A DNA stretch of 64,000 nt from Acinetobacter suaedae (GCF_008630915.1 NZ_CP043909.1:248001-312000), one strand, 5' to 3'. Shown: positions 1 to 8,609, numbered from the stretch's first letter. The notes: generated by a model not told the origin, from the sequence alone. Numbers and translations are program-made.

Positions 1-359
1 TCTAAGGTTCTATTGTTATTTCGTTCTAGACAAATCGATAAAGGTGTTTTGAACATCACTGCCACACATTCAATATTATGGAAACGTGCGATTTCTAGAA
101 TAGGTGCTCTTTCCTCTTTTTTGACTAAGATGGCATCAAAAATAATATTATAAGGCTCTTTCTTTATTTTTTTGTCAGCCCAAGTACTTTTACCAGCAGC
201 TTGGCAACCAATCAAGACATAAACGATTTGTACGCTTGATTTGTTAATGATTTCATTTTCTAAGTCATGAAAGCATTTTGCCCATGCCATCTGATTTCGT
301 TCACTTGTGAAAACTCTACCAGCGACAGTTTCTAAATAGTGGTCGGGGTTGATATGCAT
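1..359 (-). CDS. Partial P-loop ATPase/kinase (zeta/AAA_33-like), runs off the left edge
   Basis: The N-terminal 119 residues are present and the rest lies beyond position 1. The ATG is at 359-357. A Walker A loop, GCQAAGKSTW, occurs near residues 67-76 after a hydrophobic strand (IVYVLI). Further on are a strand ending in IIFDAI and a segment CLERNNNR, which resembles the arginine-containing lid of small nucleic-acid or sugar kinases and zeta-toxin-like P-loop kinases. These features support an ATP-dependent small-molecule kinase, but the substrate cannot be named. No antitoxin-like gene is visible to the right (the neighbour is a lipoprotein), so a toxin role is not supported here. The P-loop is seen directly; the family is inferred. 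Confidence 0.6.
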   Translation of the reverse strand, partial: MHINPDHYLETVAGRVFTSERNQMAWAKCFHDLENEIINKSSVQIVYVLIGCQAAGKSTWADKKIKKEPYNIIFDAILVKKEERAPILEIARFHNIECVAVMFKTPLSICLERNNNRTL

Positions 360-391
360 GCTTTTAATTTAATATTTTTGAGTAATGATGT

Positions 392-419
392 AGACCTTAT
401 TTTAGGCTGAATAAGGTCT
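392..419 (-). terminator. Hairpin between the lipoprotein gene and the P-loop kinase gene
   Basis: A perfect 10-bp inverted repeat (arms 392-401 and 410-419, 8-nt loop) lies just past the stop codon of the minus-strand lipoprotein gene. There is no strong U-tract on the minus strand, so it may be a weak terminator or a processing hairpin. Confidence 0.35.
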
Positions 420-435
420 TGAGTTCTATAATGGG

Positions 436-1128
436 TTATTTATTAAAATCACCGTGTAGATCTGCCCAGATCAGTGACGGAGCGACAGTAATAACATCAA
501 AGGTCATTGCTAAAGGGTACAAAGCCATTCGAGTCGCGCGTTTAACAGGATGCTTTTTCGTTATTTCAGTTTTTTGCTGTAATACGATTGAGTAAGGAGT
601 GGGGAGCTTTTGTTGAATCTTCTGAGTTACGGTTGTTTGATAAATCTTGCCCTTAAAGCGAATTATGGTGAAAGGGTAAAATACTTGTTGTTGATTTTCC
701 ATTGCCATGAAATGGTTGGTAAAACCTAATGTTCTTAAAAGCTCTTTCTGTTTTTCATCTATTTTAGAAGTAGGGTTATTATACCGAATCGTAATTTCAC
801 CATGGAAATGGGTAGAATCATCCATTACTAGCTCGATTGGGGATGGTGTTTTTAACGTTCTCTGTTCTGCTGGAATGCTTTTGATAATATTGAGTAAGTT
901 TGAGCTGCCTTCTGTCATCAAATAATTATAGTCTTGACCGACAAATATGAAACCGTACTCCTTCTGATCTTGGACTGCTTGGCCCAATGCAATAATTTGA
1001 TCTGTTTTTAATGTTGTGGTTTGAACATGTGTCGTTTCATTAGGCAAGGCATCGGAGAGAAGCGTAGTAGCACAACCACTCAAACCGAAACTTGCAATTA
1101 AGGCGAAAATAAAAAAAGTTTTGTACAT
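436..1128 (-). CDS. Unknown outer-membrane-type lipoprotein
   Basis: A 230-residue protein beginning MYKTFF, with a lipoprotein signal peptide whose lipobox is LSGC near residues 16-19. The start at 1128 is preferred over the ATG two codons upstream because a GAG lies about 8 nt before it. The mature part has no motif I can name. The C-terminal stretch PLAMTFDVITVAP followed by an aromatic segment is loosely like the C-terminus of YceK/YidQ-type small lipoproteins, but this is only a resemblance. It is likely anchored in the cell envelope. The gene is divergent from the czc island and has no evident functional link to it. Confidence 0.7.
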   Translation of the reverse strand: MYKTFFIFALIASFGLSGCATTLLSDALPNETTHVQTTTLKTDQIIALGQAVQDQKEYGFIFVGQDYNYLMTEGSSNLLNIIKSIPAEQRTLKTPSPIELVMDDSTHFHGEITIRYNNPTSKIDEKQKELLRTLGFTNHFMAMENQQQVFYPFTIIRFKGKIYQTTVTQKIQQKLPTPYSIVLQQKTEITKKHPVKRATRMALYPLAMTFDVITVAPSLIWADLHGDFNK

Positions 1129-1226
1129 GAACATTACTCGAACTATTAGAGAAATTATTTTTGTCTATCACATGAAGTGTTAAATTGTGTTGCTTGATTG
1201 AATAAAAGAGCAACTCGCAACATTTT

Positions 1227-1261
1227 TGTAATTTTATTACACCATGCTTCACTGCTATAGT
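1227..1261 (+). promoter_or_regulatory. Operator-promoter of the first czcI-like gene
   Basis: A perfect 15-bp palindrome, TGTAAT-TTT-ATTACA (1227-1241), is followed 14 nt later by an extended -10, TGCTATAGT (hexamer 1256-1261). The same palindrome, spacing and -10 occur before the second czcI-like gene. It overlaps the -35 position, so a repressor or metal sensor could bind there. The regulator is not encoded in the window and its identity is unknown. Confidence 0.6.
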
Positions 1262-1293
1262 ACCTTTCTGCAATTTACTGTAATGGTGTGCTG

Positions 1294-1698
1294 TTGAGAC
1301 GTCCACTTGTATTCATGACACTCTTGCTAAGTTTGTTCATGTTCCAAAGTATTTGGAATGTGGCGGCAGCGTATTGCGGTCATGAAAGTGCAACTCAGCA
1401 GACTGTTTCGGTTAATCATTTTGGTCATCATGCGTTGGATAACTCTAAAGAGCAACAAAGTTCTTTAGTCGCAGTTCAAGAGGCAGATGCTCCATGGTTG
1501 TTGAACGTGCAAGATCATCACGATCATTTGCCAACATGTTTTCATGCAATTGTTATTCAAGAACAACAGCAATTGAAGCAACCAATTCTACGGATACATG
1601 AATTAGAACAAAAATATAACTGGTCCAATCATTACCAGTCGCCATATCTAACAAGCTTAAATCCCCCTCCAGTCTTTGCCCCACTATGGGTGGGGTAG
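1294..1698 (+). CDS. czcI: CzcI-family metal-efflux-associated protein, copy 1
   Basis: A 134-residue His-rich secreted protein. The TTG at 1294 is chosen because it aligns with the start of the paralogue at 2223 (MRRPLVF against MRRSSIF); GTG 1288 is an alternative. A hydrophobic signal segment ends near NVAAA, followed by conserved YCGHES, HFGHH, a DHHDHLPTCFH motif and a C-terminal LNPPP. Small CzcI-type proteins sit upstream of czcCBA and have been linked to regulation or periplasmic metal handling; the exact biochemistry is not established. A short hairpin (arms 1679-1684 and 1690-1695) overlaps the stop codon, with a similar one in the paralogue. The paired Cys and clustered His suggest metal binding. 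Confidence 0.75.
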   Translation: MRRPLVFMTLLLSLFMFQSIWNVAAAYCGHESATQQTVSVNHFGHHALDNSKEQQSSLVAVQEADAPWLLNVQDHHDHLPTCFHAIVIQEQQQLKQPILRIHELEQKYNWSNHYQSPYLTSLNPPPVFAPLWVG

Positions 1699-1861
1699 TT
1701 TCAAAATACTCACCAGAAAGCCCTCTATTTCAATACGTCATTTCACCATTTTGTTAGGTAAATGATTGAAGTAGATCATAAATGAACAATTTTATTCATT
1801 TTGTTTGGAGGTCAAATCCTCGATTCAGATGAATCAAAAACATTTAAATCAGGTGAAGATA

Positions 1862-2047
1862 ATGTCGATTCAATTTAATAAAAAACTATGTTTTATGGTG
1901 TTATTCCTTTCAACAAGCTTGGCAAATGCTGATGGAGGTTTAATTTTCTTAGAAAAAAACCTTCAGTCTCAACAAGAAATGAAGGCAAATGTTGGAAATA
2001 GCATTAAACACAGTAGCAACAAGCATAAGTGTAAAGTATCGAGTTAA
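1862..2047 (+). CDS. Small secreted protein of unknown function within the czc island
   Basis: A 61-residue protein starting MSIQFNKK. The start at 1862 is chosen over upstream in-frame codons because a GGTGA Shine-Dalgarno lies just before it and a clean signal peptide follows (hydrophobic FMVLFLSTSL, cleavage likely after ANA). The mature peptide is about 38 residues, rich in Gln, Asn, Lys and Ser, and ends HSSNKHKCKVSS with one Cys and two His. I do not recognise it. Its place between the two czcI paralogues, with its own terminator, suggests a periplasmic accessory of metal resistance, but this is inference from position only. Confidence 0.55.
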   Translation: MSIQFNKKLCFMVLFLSTSLANADGGLIFLEKNLQSQQEMKANVGNSIKHSSNKHKCKVSS

Positions 2048-2058
2048 TTTTTTAGGGA

Positions 2059-2085
2059 ACTGCTAACTTTGTTGTTAGCAGTTTT
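2059..2085 (+). terminator. Rho-independent terminator after the small secreted protein
   Basis: A perfect 9-bp stem (2059-2067 and 2074-2082, loop TTTGTT) is followed by a short T-rich run. It separates the small gene from the second czcI unit. Confidence 0.75.
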
Positions 2086-2154
2086 CCTCAGCTAAAGATA
2101 ACGTATTGGTGTGTGAATCTTGTTTATCAAAAGATTTTATGCTGGATGAGTAGA

Positions 2155-2189
2155 TGTAATTTTATTACATCCAGCTTCCTTGCTATAGT
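2155..2189 (+). promoter_or_regulatory. Operator-promoter of the second czcI-like gene and probably czcCBA
   Basis: A second copy of the TGTAAT-TTT-ATTACA palindrome (2155-2169), with TATAGT at 2184-2189 and the same 14-nt gap as at 1227-1261. No terminator with a clear U-tract lies between here and czcC, so this is the likely promoter for czcI2-czcCBA. Confidence 0.6.
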
Positions 2190-2222
2190 CTAGCTGAGCA
2201 ATTTTTGTCTAAAGAGTAAATT

Positions 2223-2624
2223 TTGCGTCGATCAAGTATTTTTATTACCGTCTTACTCAGTCTTTTCATATTCCAAAGTCTTTGGAATGTGGCGGCGGCG
2301 TATTGTGGTCATGAAAGTACAACGCAGCAAACGGTTTCTGTCGGTCATTTTGGTCATCATGTACCAGAAAATATGGATGAGACTGAAATACCTGCCTTGA
2401 AGGTAAATCAAGATTCAAGTGATTTACCGATGCCATTAAGTTTGCAAGATCATAATGATCATTTGCCATCCTGTTTTCATGTCGTAGTTACTGAAGCACA
2501 GCAACAGCTTGATCATCTTGTTTTTAGCGATCATAAGACAAAACAAAAATATTATTGGTCTAATTCTTATCAGTCTCCGCATCTATCTGGATTAAATCCG
2601 CCGCCGCTACTAACCCCGCTATAG
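2223..2624 (+). CDS. czcI: CzcI-family metal-efflux-associated protein, copy 2
   Basis: A 133-residue paralogue of the protein at 1294, starting at TTG 2223 with AAAGAG upstream. The signal region and the first mature segment (FQSLWNVAAAYCGHES) are nearly identical in DNA and protein to copy 1. The central linker has diverged, and DHNDHLPSCFH and LNPPP are conserved. It ends 54 nt before czcC, so it is probably co-transcribed with the pump. As with copy 1, the metal-binding role is inferred from the clustered His and the two conserved Cys. Confidence 0.75.
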   Translation: MRRSSIFITVLLSLFIFQSLWNVAAAYCGHESTTQQTVSVGHFGHHVPENMDETEIPALKVNQDSSDLPMPLSLQDHNDHLPSCFHVVVTEAQQQLDHLVFSDHKTKQKYYWSNSYQSPHLSGLNPPPLLTPL

Positions 2625-2678
2625 GTGGGGTAGCCGAAAAATAGCCCACCGCATCTTCTTTTATTTGCGGGGCTTTAT

Positions 2679-4100
2679 ATGTCTTTTAATCTATCTCAGC
2701 GTATCGGTACGTTGAAAAATCACACGCTCAATCCTGCGACGCATTCCATTGCTTTGAAATATTCGGTATTGGCTTTAGTTGCGGTGCTTTCCAGCCCATC
2801 GGTTTTGGCGGAATCATTATTAAATGCGAATCAATCATCGATCACTATCGCACAGCAAAATGCGAGCTTTGATGGGGTGTTAGCGCGCGTTCGCAACTAT
2901 CAAAATCAACAATCCAGTTGGCAAACACAGCAACAAATGGCGAGTGTGCAACTTAAGCAAAGTGCTCTGTGGGCCAATCCTAGTCTTTCGGTCGAACAAA
3001 CAGGCTTGCAAAGTGATCAGGATCGCGAACTCTCCATTGGTATTTCACAACCTTTAGATCTATTTGGGCAGCGAAAGGCCGCGCAAAAGGTCGCGAAGCT
3101 TTCTGCTCACCAAGTAGATTTGTCACAGCAGCGTTATAACGCTGAATTGGAATTAATTGTTGAATATGTATGGTCTCAAGTCGCGTTATTGCAATTGGAA
3201 AAGGCAGCGATCACTGAGCAATTACAGGTGAGTCAGCAGAACTTAGAGGCAACTGAAAAACGTTATCAAGCAGGGAGTATTGCCCAAGTCGATGTTGAGC
3301 GGGTTCGTATGGCACATCTTGAGAACCAGCGACTTAGCCAACAAGCAGATTTACAGCTCCAAGTTGCGCAAAAACAGTTGGCTGGATTATGGGGGGAAAG
3401 CACGCCATCTTTTTCGATTCAGCCCAATTTAAATGAGCTTTGGACGCAGGCAATGACCATTCAAACTGTGTCTGAACAAAATCAGAACCTTTTTGAACAA
3501 GGCTTACAGCTCGAAACGCAGCGTCAACAGGCGCATATTGAACAGCTCAAAGCGCAGTCGCGTCCTCAACCAACGATGACCTTGGGGGTAAATCGTACGC
3601 GTTCGGCAGACCAAAATACTGAAAGTCAAATTCGATTAGGCGTAGAGATCCCACTCAATATTTTTAATTCACAAAAATATGGAATCCAAATTGCGCAAGC
3701 TAAACAGACTTTAATTCAACAACAGCAGCGTTTTTATCGTCAGCAAAATCAGTTGGATATCGATCTTCGCATGACTGAGTTAAAAGCCTTGCAAAGCCAA
3801 TATCAACAATTGAGTGATCAGCAAATACCGTTAGCGATACAAGTTCAACAAAAAACCTTGCAAGGTTTCCGGTTGGGTAAGTTTTCTGTGACAGATGTTC
3901 AGCAAGCCACAATCCAGCTACAAGACGTTCGTTTGCGTAAAGTCCAACTGCTCAAGCAAGCATGGCAACTCAATATCGATGTGCAAACGGCACGTATGGG
4001 GCTTTCCTCAGATCAGATCACTGCTAAAGATGCATTGATGCAACTCAACCAACGCATGTGGCAACAAGCAAGTGCTTTCCCAAGCCAAGTCGGAGAATAA
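2679..4100 (+). CDS. czcC: CzcC-type outer membrane factor of a heavy-metal RND pump
   Basis: A TolC-like outer membrane channel of 473 residues that completes the CzcCBA tripartite exporter for Zn, Co and/or Cd. It has a signal peptide to about residue 44 (SPSVLA). The mature part is Gln-rich and contains two OEP coiled-coil repeats (about 60-245 and 270-455), with the typical RYQAGSIAQVDVERV segment in the first and LGKFSVTDVQQA in the second. The length is normal for the family. czcB starts 4 nt after its stop. The order czcC-czcB-czcA is that of classical czc operons. Metal specificity cannot be read from this subunit. Confidence 0.9.
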   Translation: MSFNLSQRIGTLKNHTLNPATHSIALKYSVLALVAVLSSPSVLAESLLNANQSSITIAQQNASFDGVLARVRNYQNQQSSWQTQQQMASVQLKQSALWANPSLSVEQTGLQSDQDRELSIGISQPLDLFGQRKAAQKVAKLSAHQVDLSQQRYNAELELIVEYVWSQVALLQLEKAAITEQLQVSQQNLEATEKRYQAGSIAQVDVERVRMAHLENQRLSQQADLQLQVAQKQLAGLWGESTPSFSIQPNLNELWTQAMTIQTVSEQNQNLFEQGLQLETQRQQAHIEQLKAQSRPQPTMTLGVNRTRSADQNTESQIRLGVEIPLNIFNSQKYGIQIAQAKQTLIQQQQRFYRQQNQLDIDLRMTELKALQSQYQQLSDQQIPLAIQVQQKTLQGFRLGKFSVTDVQQATIQLQDVRLRKVQLLKQAWQLNIDVQTARMGLSSDQITAKDALMQLNQRMWQQASAFPSQVGE

Positions 4101-4104
4101 TGTA

Positions 4105-5346
4105 ATGAAGATGAAATCAAAAATGCCTAAGCAATGGGTTTGGATTGCAGTCATCCTTGTTGTTACAGGTTTTCTCGCAACAGTTTTACTCTGGGAAAAA
4201 GGCAGTAAGCCACAAAGCGAACAAGGTCATTCTCATCAGGAAAATGAAGCAGATGAACATACAAATGATGCATCAGCAGGGGAGCATGATGAAGATGGTC
4301 TGAGTTTGACCTTAGAGCAAATGCAACAACATAACTTGAAGCTTGCTCAGGTGGCTATGGGTGAGGTCAATCAGATTCAAAGTTATCCTGCGAAACTGGT
4401 CGTTAACACAGATCGACAAGCTCATGTGTCGCCAAGTTTTGCGGGACGAGTTGAATCGGTTTATGTCGAATTAGGGCAGCAAGTGAAACGTGGTCAAGCA
4501 TTGGCAAATCTTCTCGTGCCAGATTTGGTTGATCAGCAAGCCAACTTGCAAATCGCGCAAACCAATTTGGAACTTGCAAAGCAAGATTATGAGCGTGAAC
4601 GAAGCTTATGGTCACAAGGAATTTCAGCTAAGCAAGAATACCAACGTGCTTACAATGCCTATCGCCAAGCACAAATCCAAGTTCAAGCTGCACGTTCACG
4701 TTTAACGGCTTTTGGCGCTGGCTCTGGGTCGAATGGTCGATATACCTTAACCGCACCCATTAGTGGTGTAATTAGCAATAAAGACATTGTGATTGGAGAA
4801 AATGTTCAACTCGCCGACCAATTATTTACCATTGATCAGCTAGATCAATTGTGGTTGGAATTTGTGTTGCCGACTATAGCGAATGTCAATGTGCAACCAA
4901 ACCAACAGATTCGATTTAAGTCTCTACAAACAGGCAATATTTTTAATGCTCAAGTACAAAGCCTGACAACAGAAGCTGATGCACAAACAGGTCGTTTACA
5001 GGTTCGTGCCAAAGTGCAATCCAATGCGACTGAATTGCGTCCAAATCTCATGGTGAATGTGGAATTGCAATCTGGTTCAACTGCATCAGTGATACGTGTG
5101 AGTGCAGAGGCAATTCAACAAGTTGATGGCAAGCAGGTGGTATTCGTTGCAGAGAAAAATCAGGATAAAGGTTTTGAGTTTAAAGCAGTTCCAGTACAAA
5201 TTGGGCAGCGAAACATTTCAGAGAAGCAGGATGGTGAGTGGGTTGAAATTAAGCAAGGTTTAAGTGTTGGACAATCTTATGTCGCAGCAGGCAGTTTCTT
5301 ACTGAAATCGGAACTTGAGAAAGGAGAAGCGGAACATGACCACTAA
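4105..5346 (+). CDS. czcB: CzcB-type periplasmic adaptor (membrane fusion protein)
   Basis: A 413-residue adaptor linking the RND pump to CzcC. The ATG at 4105 is preferred because GGAG lies 9 nt upstream inside the end of czcC, and it gives a proper N-terminal anchor (about residues 11-30, VWIAVILVV). A His/Asp/Glu-rich linker at about 38-65 (GHSHQEN, GEHDEDG) probably binds metal. Then come a lipoyl-like half (GRVESVYVELGQQVKRGQ), a coiled coil, the second lipoyl half (LTAPISGVISNKDIVIGENV) and the beta-barrel and membrane-proximal domains. The 3' end overlaps czcA, which suggests translational coupling. Confidence 0.9.
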   Translation: MKMKSKMPKQWVWIAVILVVTGFLATVLLWEKGSKPQSEQGHSHQENEADEHTNDASAGEHDEDGLSLTLEQMQQHNLKLAQVAMGEVNQIQSYPAKLVVNTDRQAHVSPSFAGRVESVYVELGQQVKRGQALANLLVPDLVDQQANLQIAQTNLELAKQDYERERSLWSQGISAKQEYQRAYNAYRQAQIQVQAARSRLTAFGAGSGSNGRYTLTAPISGVISNKDIVIGENVQLADQLFTIDQLDQLWLEFVLPTIANVNVQPNQQIRFKSLQTGNIFNAQVQSLTTEADAQTGRLQVRAKVQSNATELRPNLMVNVELQSGSTASVIRVSAEAIQQVDGKQVVFVAEKNQDKGFEFKAVPVQIGQRNISEKQDGEWVEIKQGLSVGQSYVAAGSFLLKSELEKGEAEHDH

Positions 5347-8300
5347 TTCTTCTCAGTTACCTAAACCCGAAGGGCTGTTTGATCGTTTGATCCAGTTTGC
5401 GATTCGCAATGCCATTTGGGTCATGCTCTTTGTGATGACATGGATTGCCGTTGGTGTCTGGAGTTATCAAAAACTGCCGATTGATGCGGTACCTGATATT
5501 ACCAATACGCAGGTACAAATTAATACTCAGGCCAATGGCTATACTGCTTTAGAAGTTGAGCAAAGGATTACTTATCCGATCGAAACAGCGATGGCTGGTA
5601 TTCCGAATCTGGAACAGACCCGCTCAATTTCGCGCTATGGTCTATCCCAAGTGACCATTATTTTTAAAGATGGTACGGATATTTACTGGGCACGACAGTT
5701 GATTAATCAGCGTTTGCAGGAGGCTGATGGGCAGTTGCCTGATGCAGTTGATCCTGTGATGTCACCGATTTCCACAGGACTTGGAGAGATTTACCAATGG
5801 GTGATTAAAGCCAAAGCCGATGCCAAAAAAGAGGACGGAACACTCTATACGGCTATGGACTTGAGAGAGATCCAAGACTGGATCGTACGGCCTCAATTAC
5901 AGCGCGTCAAAGGTGTAGCCGAAATTAATAGTATTGGAGGCTATAACAAAACCTATATTGTTTCTCCCGATTTAAAGCGGTTGCAGCAACTCCAGATTTC
6001 CTTAACCGAGTTCCAAACGGCGTTACAGGAAAATAATGAGAACCGTGGTGCTGGCTTTATTGAAGAAAATGGTCAGCAGCTCACAGTGCGTGTACCGGGG
6101 ATGTTGAGCAGCGTTGAAGATATTCAAAATATTACGGTCAGTGTTAAAAATGGTCTACCCATTCGTGTTGCAGATATTGCATCGGTTGCGATTGGACATG
6201 ATTTACGTACGGGCGCGGCAACCTATAATGGCGAGGAAACCGTTCTTGGCATTGCCATGATGATGATGGGTGAAAATAGCCGTACTGTTGCCCAAGCTGT
6301 TGATGCAAAAATCCAAGAAATTCAAATGACCTTGCCAAAAGGTGTTGAGATTGAAACGGTCTATGATCGTACCAGTCTCGTGAATAAAGCCATTAAAACA
6401 GTTCAAAAAAACTTAGTAGAAGGTGCGATTCTGGTCATCGTCATTCTATTTATTTTCTTGGGAAATTTCCGAGCAGCACTAATCACAGCCTGTGTTATTC
6501 CACTCTCAATGTTATTTACGCTTACAGGAATGGCAGAGCAGAACATCAGTGCCAACTTGATGAGCTTGGGTGCATTGGATTTCGGGATTATCGTTGATGG
6601 CGCAGTTGTTATTGTAGAGAATTGTATTCGGCGATTGGCAGAAGCACAGCATCATGCAGGACGGTTATTAACCCGACAAGAGCGTTTTAAAGAGGTCTTT
6701 CTTGCGGCAAAACAGGCACGTAAACCTTTATTGTTTGGGCAAGCCATTATTATGGTGGTGTATTTACCGATTTTCGCTTTAACAGGTGTTGAGGCGAAGA
6801 TGTTCCACCCAATGGCAATGACCGTAGTCATGGCATTGCTAGGTGCAATGATTTTGTCGGTAACGTTTGTACCAGCCGCGGTTGCGTTATTTGTCACGGG
6901 TGAGGTGAAAGAGAAAGAATCGCGTTGGATGCAAGCTTTAAAAGGAAAATATCAACAGCTTTTAGATCTGGCTTATCAGTTTAGGTTGGTCGTGGTGACT
7001 TTAGCGATCAGCATTTTGCTGTTGACGGGAATTTTAAGCACCAAGATCGGGAGTGAATTTGCGCCTCAGTTAAGTGAGGGTGATTTTGCCGTGCAGCAGA
7101 TGCGTTCTCCAAGTACGGGTTTAGAGCAGTCTTTGCGGATGCAAGAAACCACTGAAAAGTTGATTTTGAAAAACTTCCCTGAAGTAAAAGCGATTTTTGC
7201 ACGAACAGGGACGGCTGAGGTGGCAACCGATGTGATGCCGCCTAATATTTCAGATGCGGTGATTTTATTAAAGCCGAAAAAGGAATGGGAAAATCCCAAA
7301 GAGAGCATTGATGAATTACGTACACGAATGCAAGCCTTTTTAGCAACAATTCCTGGTAATAACAGTGAGTTTTCCCAACCGATTGAATTGCGTTTTAATG
7401 AGTTGATCTCAGGCATACGTAGTGATGTTGGTATCAAGGTTTTTGGTGATGATATGGATGTATTGAATACGCAAGCTCAAGCAATTGCACAAAAAGTACA
7501 GAATATATCCGGTGCGACAGCGGTAAAAGTCGAACAAACCAGTGGACTACCTGTGTTAAATGTGGAGATTAATCATGCTTTGGCTGCACAGTATGGTTTA
7601 TCCGTAAGAAGTATTCAGGATGTTGTTGCTGCGAGTGTAGGTGGACAAAATGTTGGGCAAATCTTGCAAGGAGATCGTCGTTTTGATTTTGAAATTCGTT
7701 TGCCAGATCACCAACGTACCGCACAAAGCTTGGCACAACTCCCAATCCAGTTACCGAATGGTGGTTTAGTTCAATTGCAAGACGTTGCCAAAGTCGAAAC
7801 GATTTCTGGTATGAGTCAAGTTGGTCGTGAAAATGGTAAACGTCGAGTCATTGTCACTGCAAATGTGGAAGGACGTGATTTAGGTTCATTTGTGCAAGAG
7901 TTGCAAGCCACATTAAAACAGCAACCTTTACCCGCGGGCTATTGGCTGGAATACGGTGGGCAGTTTGAGAACTTAGCTTCTGCAGCAGCACGTATGCAGA
8001 TCGTCATTCCTTTGGCCCTGATTGCAATTTTTACTTTGTTAATGGCGGTATTCCACAATTTCAAAGAGAGCTTATTGGTATTTAGTGGCGTGCCATTTGC
8101 TTTATCTGGCGGTCTTGTGGCGTTGTGGTTGCGAGATATTCCATTGTCGATGTCTGCAGGTGTCGGTTTTATTGCGCTTTCAGGTGTCGCAGTCCTAAAT
8201 GGTTTGGTGATGCTCAGTTTTATCAAAGAGCTTCGTGAACAATTCGACCTGCATATTGCCACATGGCAAGGTGCGATTTTACGGTTACGCCCTGTTTTGA

Positions 8301-8497
8301 TGACTGCTTTTGTGGCATCACTGGGTTTTATTCCGATGGCGATCGCAACGGGTACAGGTGCTGAAGTTCAGCGTCCACTAGCAACAGTCGTGATCGGTGG
8401 AATTATTTCATCGACTTTACTGACTTTGGTGATCTTGCCTGTGGTCTATCGTTGGATGAATGAGAAAGCGACCAGTCAGGCTATTTGGGAGGAATGA
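5336..8497 (+). CDS. czcA: CzcA-type heavy-metal RND proton antiporter
   Basis: The inner-membrane pump subunit (1053 residues), with twelve predicted membrane helices and two large periplasmic loops. The ATG at 5336 is chosen for the GGAG 10 nt upstream; it overlaps the end of czcB. The helix 4 signature of the heavy-metal (HME) RND group is present: D415, D421 and E428 in DFGIIVDGAVVIVEN, with the same spacing as the proton-relay residues of Cupriavidus CzcA. This supports divalent cation export (Zn, Co, Cd class) rather than drug or monovalent Cu/Ag export. The gene ends in a region of three hairpins. Confidence 0.93.
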   Translation: MTTNSSQLPKPEGLFDRLIQFAIRNAIWVMLFVMTWIAVGVWSYQKLPIDAVPDITNTQVQINTQANGYTALEVEQRITYPIETAMAGIPNLEQTRSISRYGLSQVTIIFKDGTDIYWARQLINQRLQEADGQLPDAVDPVMSPISTGLGEIYQWVIKAKADAKKEDGTLYTAMDLREIQDWIVRPQLQRVKGVAEINSIGGYNKTYIVSPDLKRLQQLQISLTEFQTALQENNENRGAGFIEENGQQLTVRVPGMLSSVEDIQNITVSVKNGLPIRVADIASVAIGHDLRTGAATYNGEETVLGIAMMMMGENSRTVAQAVDAKIQEIQMTLPKGVEIETVYDRTSLVNKAIKTVQKNLVEGAILVIVILFIFLGNFRAALITACVIPLSMLFTLTGMAEQNISANLMSLGALDFGIIVDGAVVIVENCIRRLAEAQHHAGRLLTRQERFKEVFLAAKQARKPLLFGQAIIMVVYLPIFALTGVEAKMFHPMAMTVVMALLGAMILSVTFVPAAVALFVTGEVKEKESRWMQALKGKYQQLLDLAYQFRLVVVTLAISILLLTGILSTKIGSEFAPQLSEGDFAVQQMRSPSTGLEQSLRMQETTEKLILKNFPEVKAIFARTGTAEVATDVMPPNISDAVILLKPKKEWENPKESIDELRTRMQAFLATIPGNNSEFSQPIELRFNELISGIRSDVGIKVFGDDMDVLNTQAQAIAQKVQNISGATAVKVEQTSGLPVLNVEINHALAAQYGLSVRSIQDVVAASVGGQNVGQILQGDRRFDFEIRLPDHQRTAQSLAQLPIQLPNGGLVQLQDVAKVETISGMSQVGRENGKRRVIVTANVEGRDLGSFVQELQATLKQQPLPAGYWLEYGGQFENLASAAARMQIVIPLALIAIFTLLMAVFHNFKESLLVFSGVPFALSGGLVALWLRDIPLSMSAGVGFIALSGVAVLNGLVMLSFIKELREQFDLHIATWQGAILRLRPVLMTAFVASLGFIPMAIATGTGAEVQRPLATVVIGGIISSTLLTLVILPVVYRWMNEKATSQAIWEE

Positions 8498-8517
8498 CAG
8501 CCTTTGCTATCGTGATA

Positions 8518-8609
8518 GGCGGCAAGGATGCCGCCCGTTAGACAGGGGTTACAGGGATGTACCCTCTGTCTAACAAGGGATTTTGCCTACTTTGATCCTT
8601 CAAAGTAGG
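8518..8609. repeat. Three consecutive hairpins after czcA
   Basis: Three strong inverted repeats in series: 8518-8524 with 8529-8535 (7 bp, GGCGGCA arms); 8537-8545 with 8566-8574 (9 bp GTTAGACAG arms, extended inward by ACCC and ACA pairings past single bulges); and 8586-8594 with 8601-8609 (9 bp CCTACTTTG arms, flanked by TTTT and AAAA, so usable as a terminator on either strand). The arrangement resembles extragenic palindromic repeat elements. They probably end or protect the czcCBA mRNA before czcD. Confidence 0.7.

Noticed and set aside
1342..1358. Perfect inverted repeat TTCCAAA-N3-TTTGGAA inside czcI copy 1, also in copy 2 (2271-2287)
   Set aside because: It encodes the conserved residues FQS(I/L)WN in both paralogues, so protein conservation explains it.
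7066..7437. 123-codon open frame on the minus strand inside czcA
   Set aside because: It lies wholly antisense to a strongly conserved RND gene and has no ribosome binding site or recognisable product; a shadow frame.
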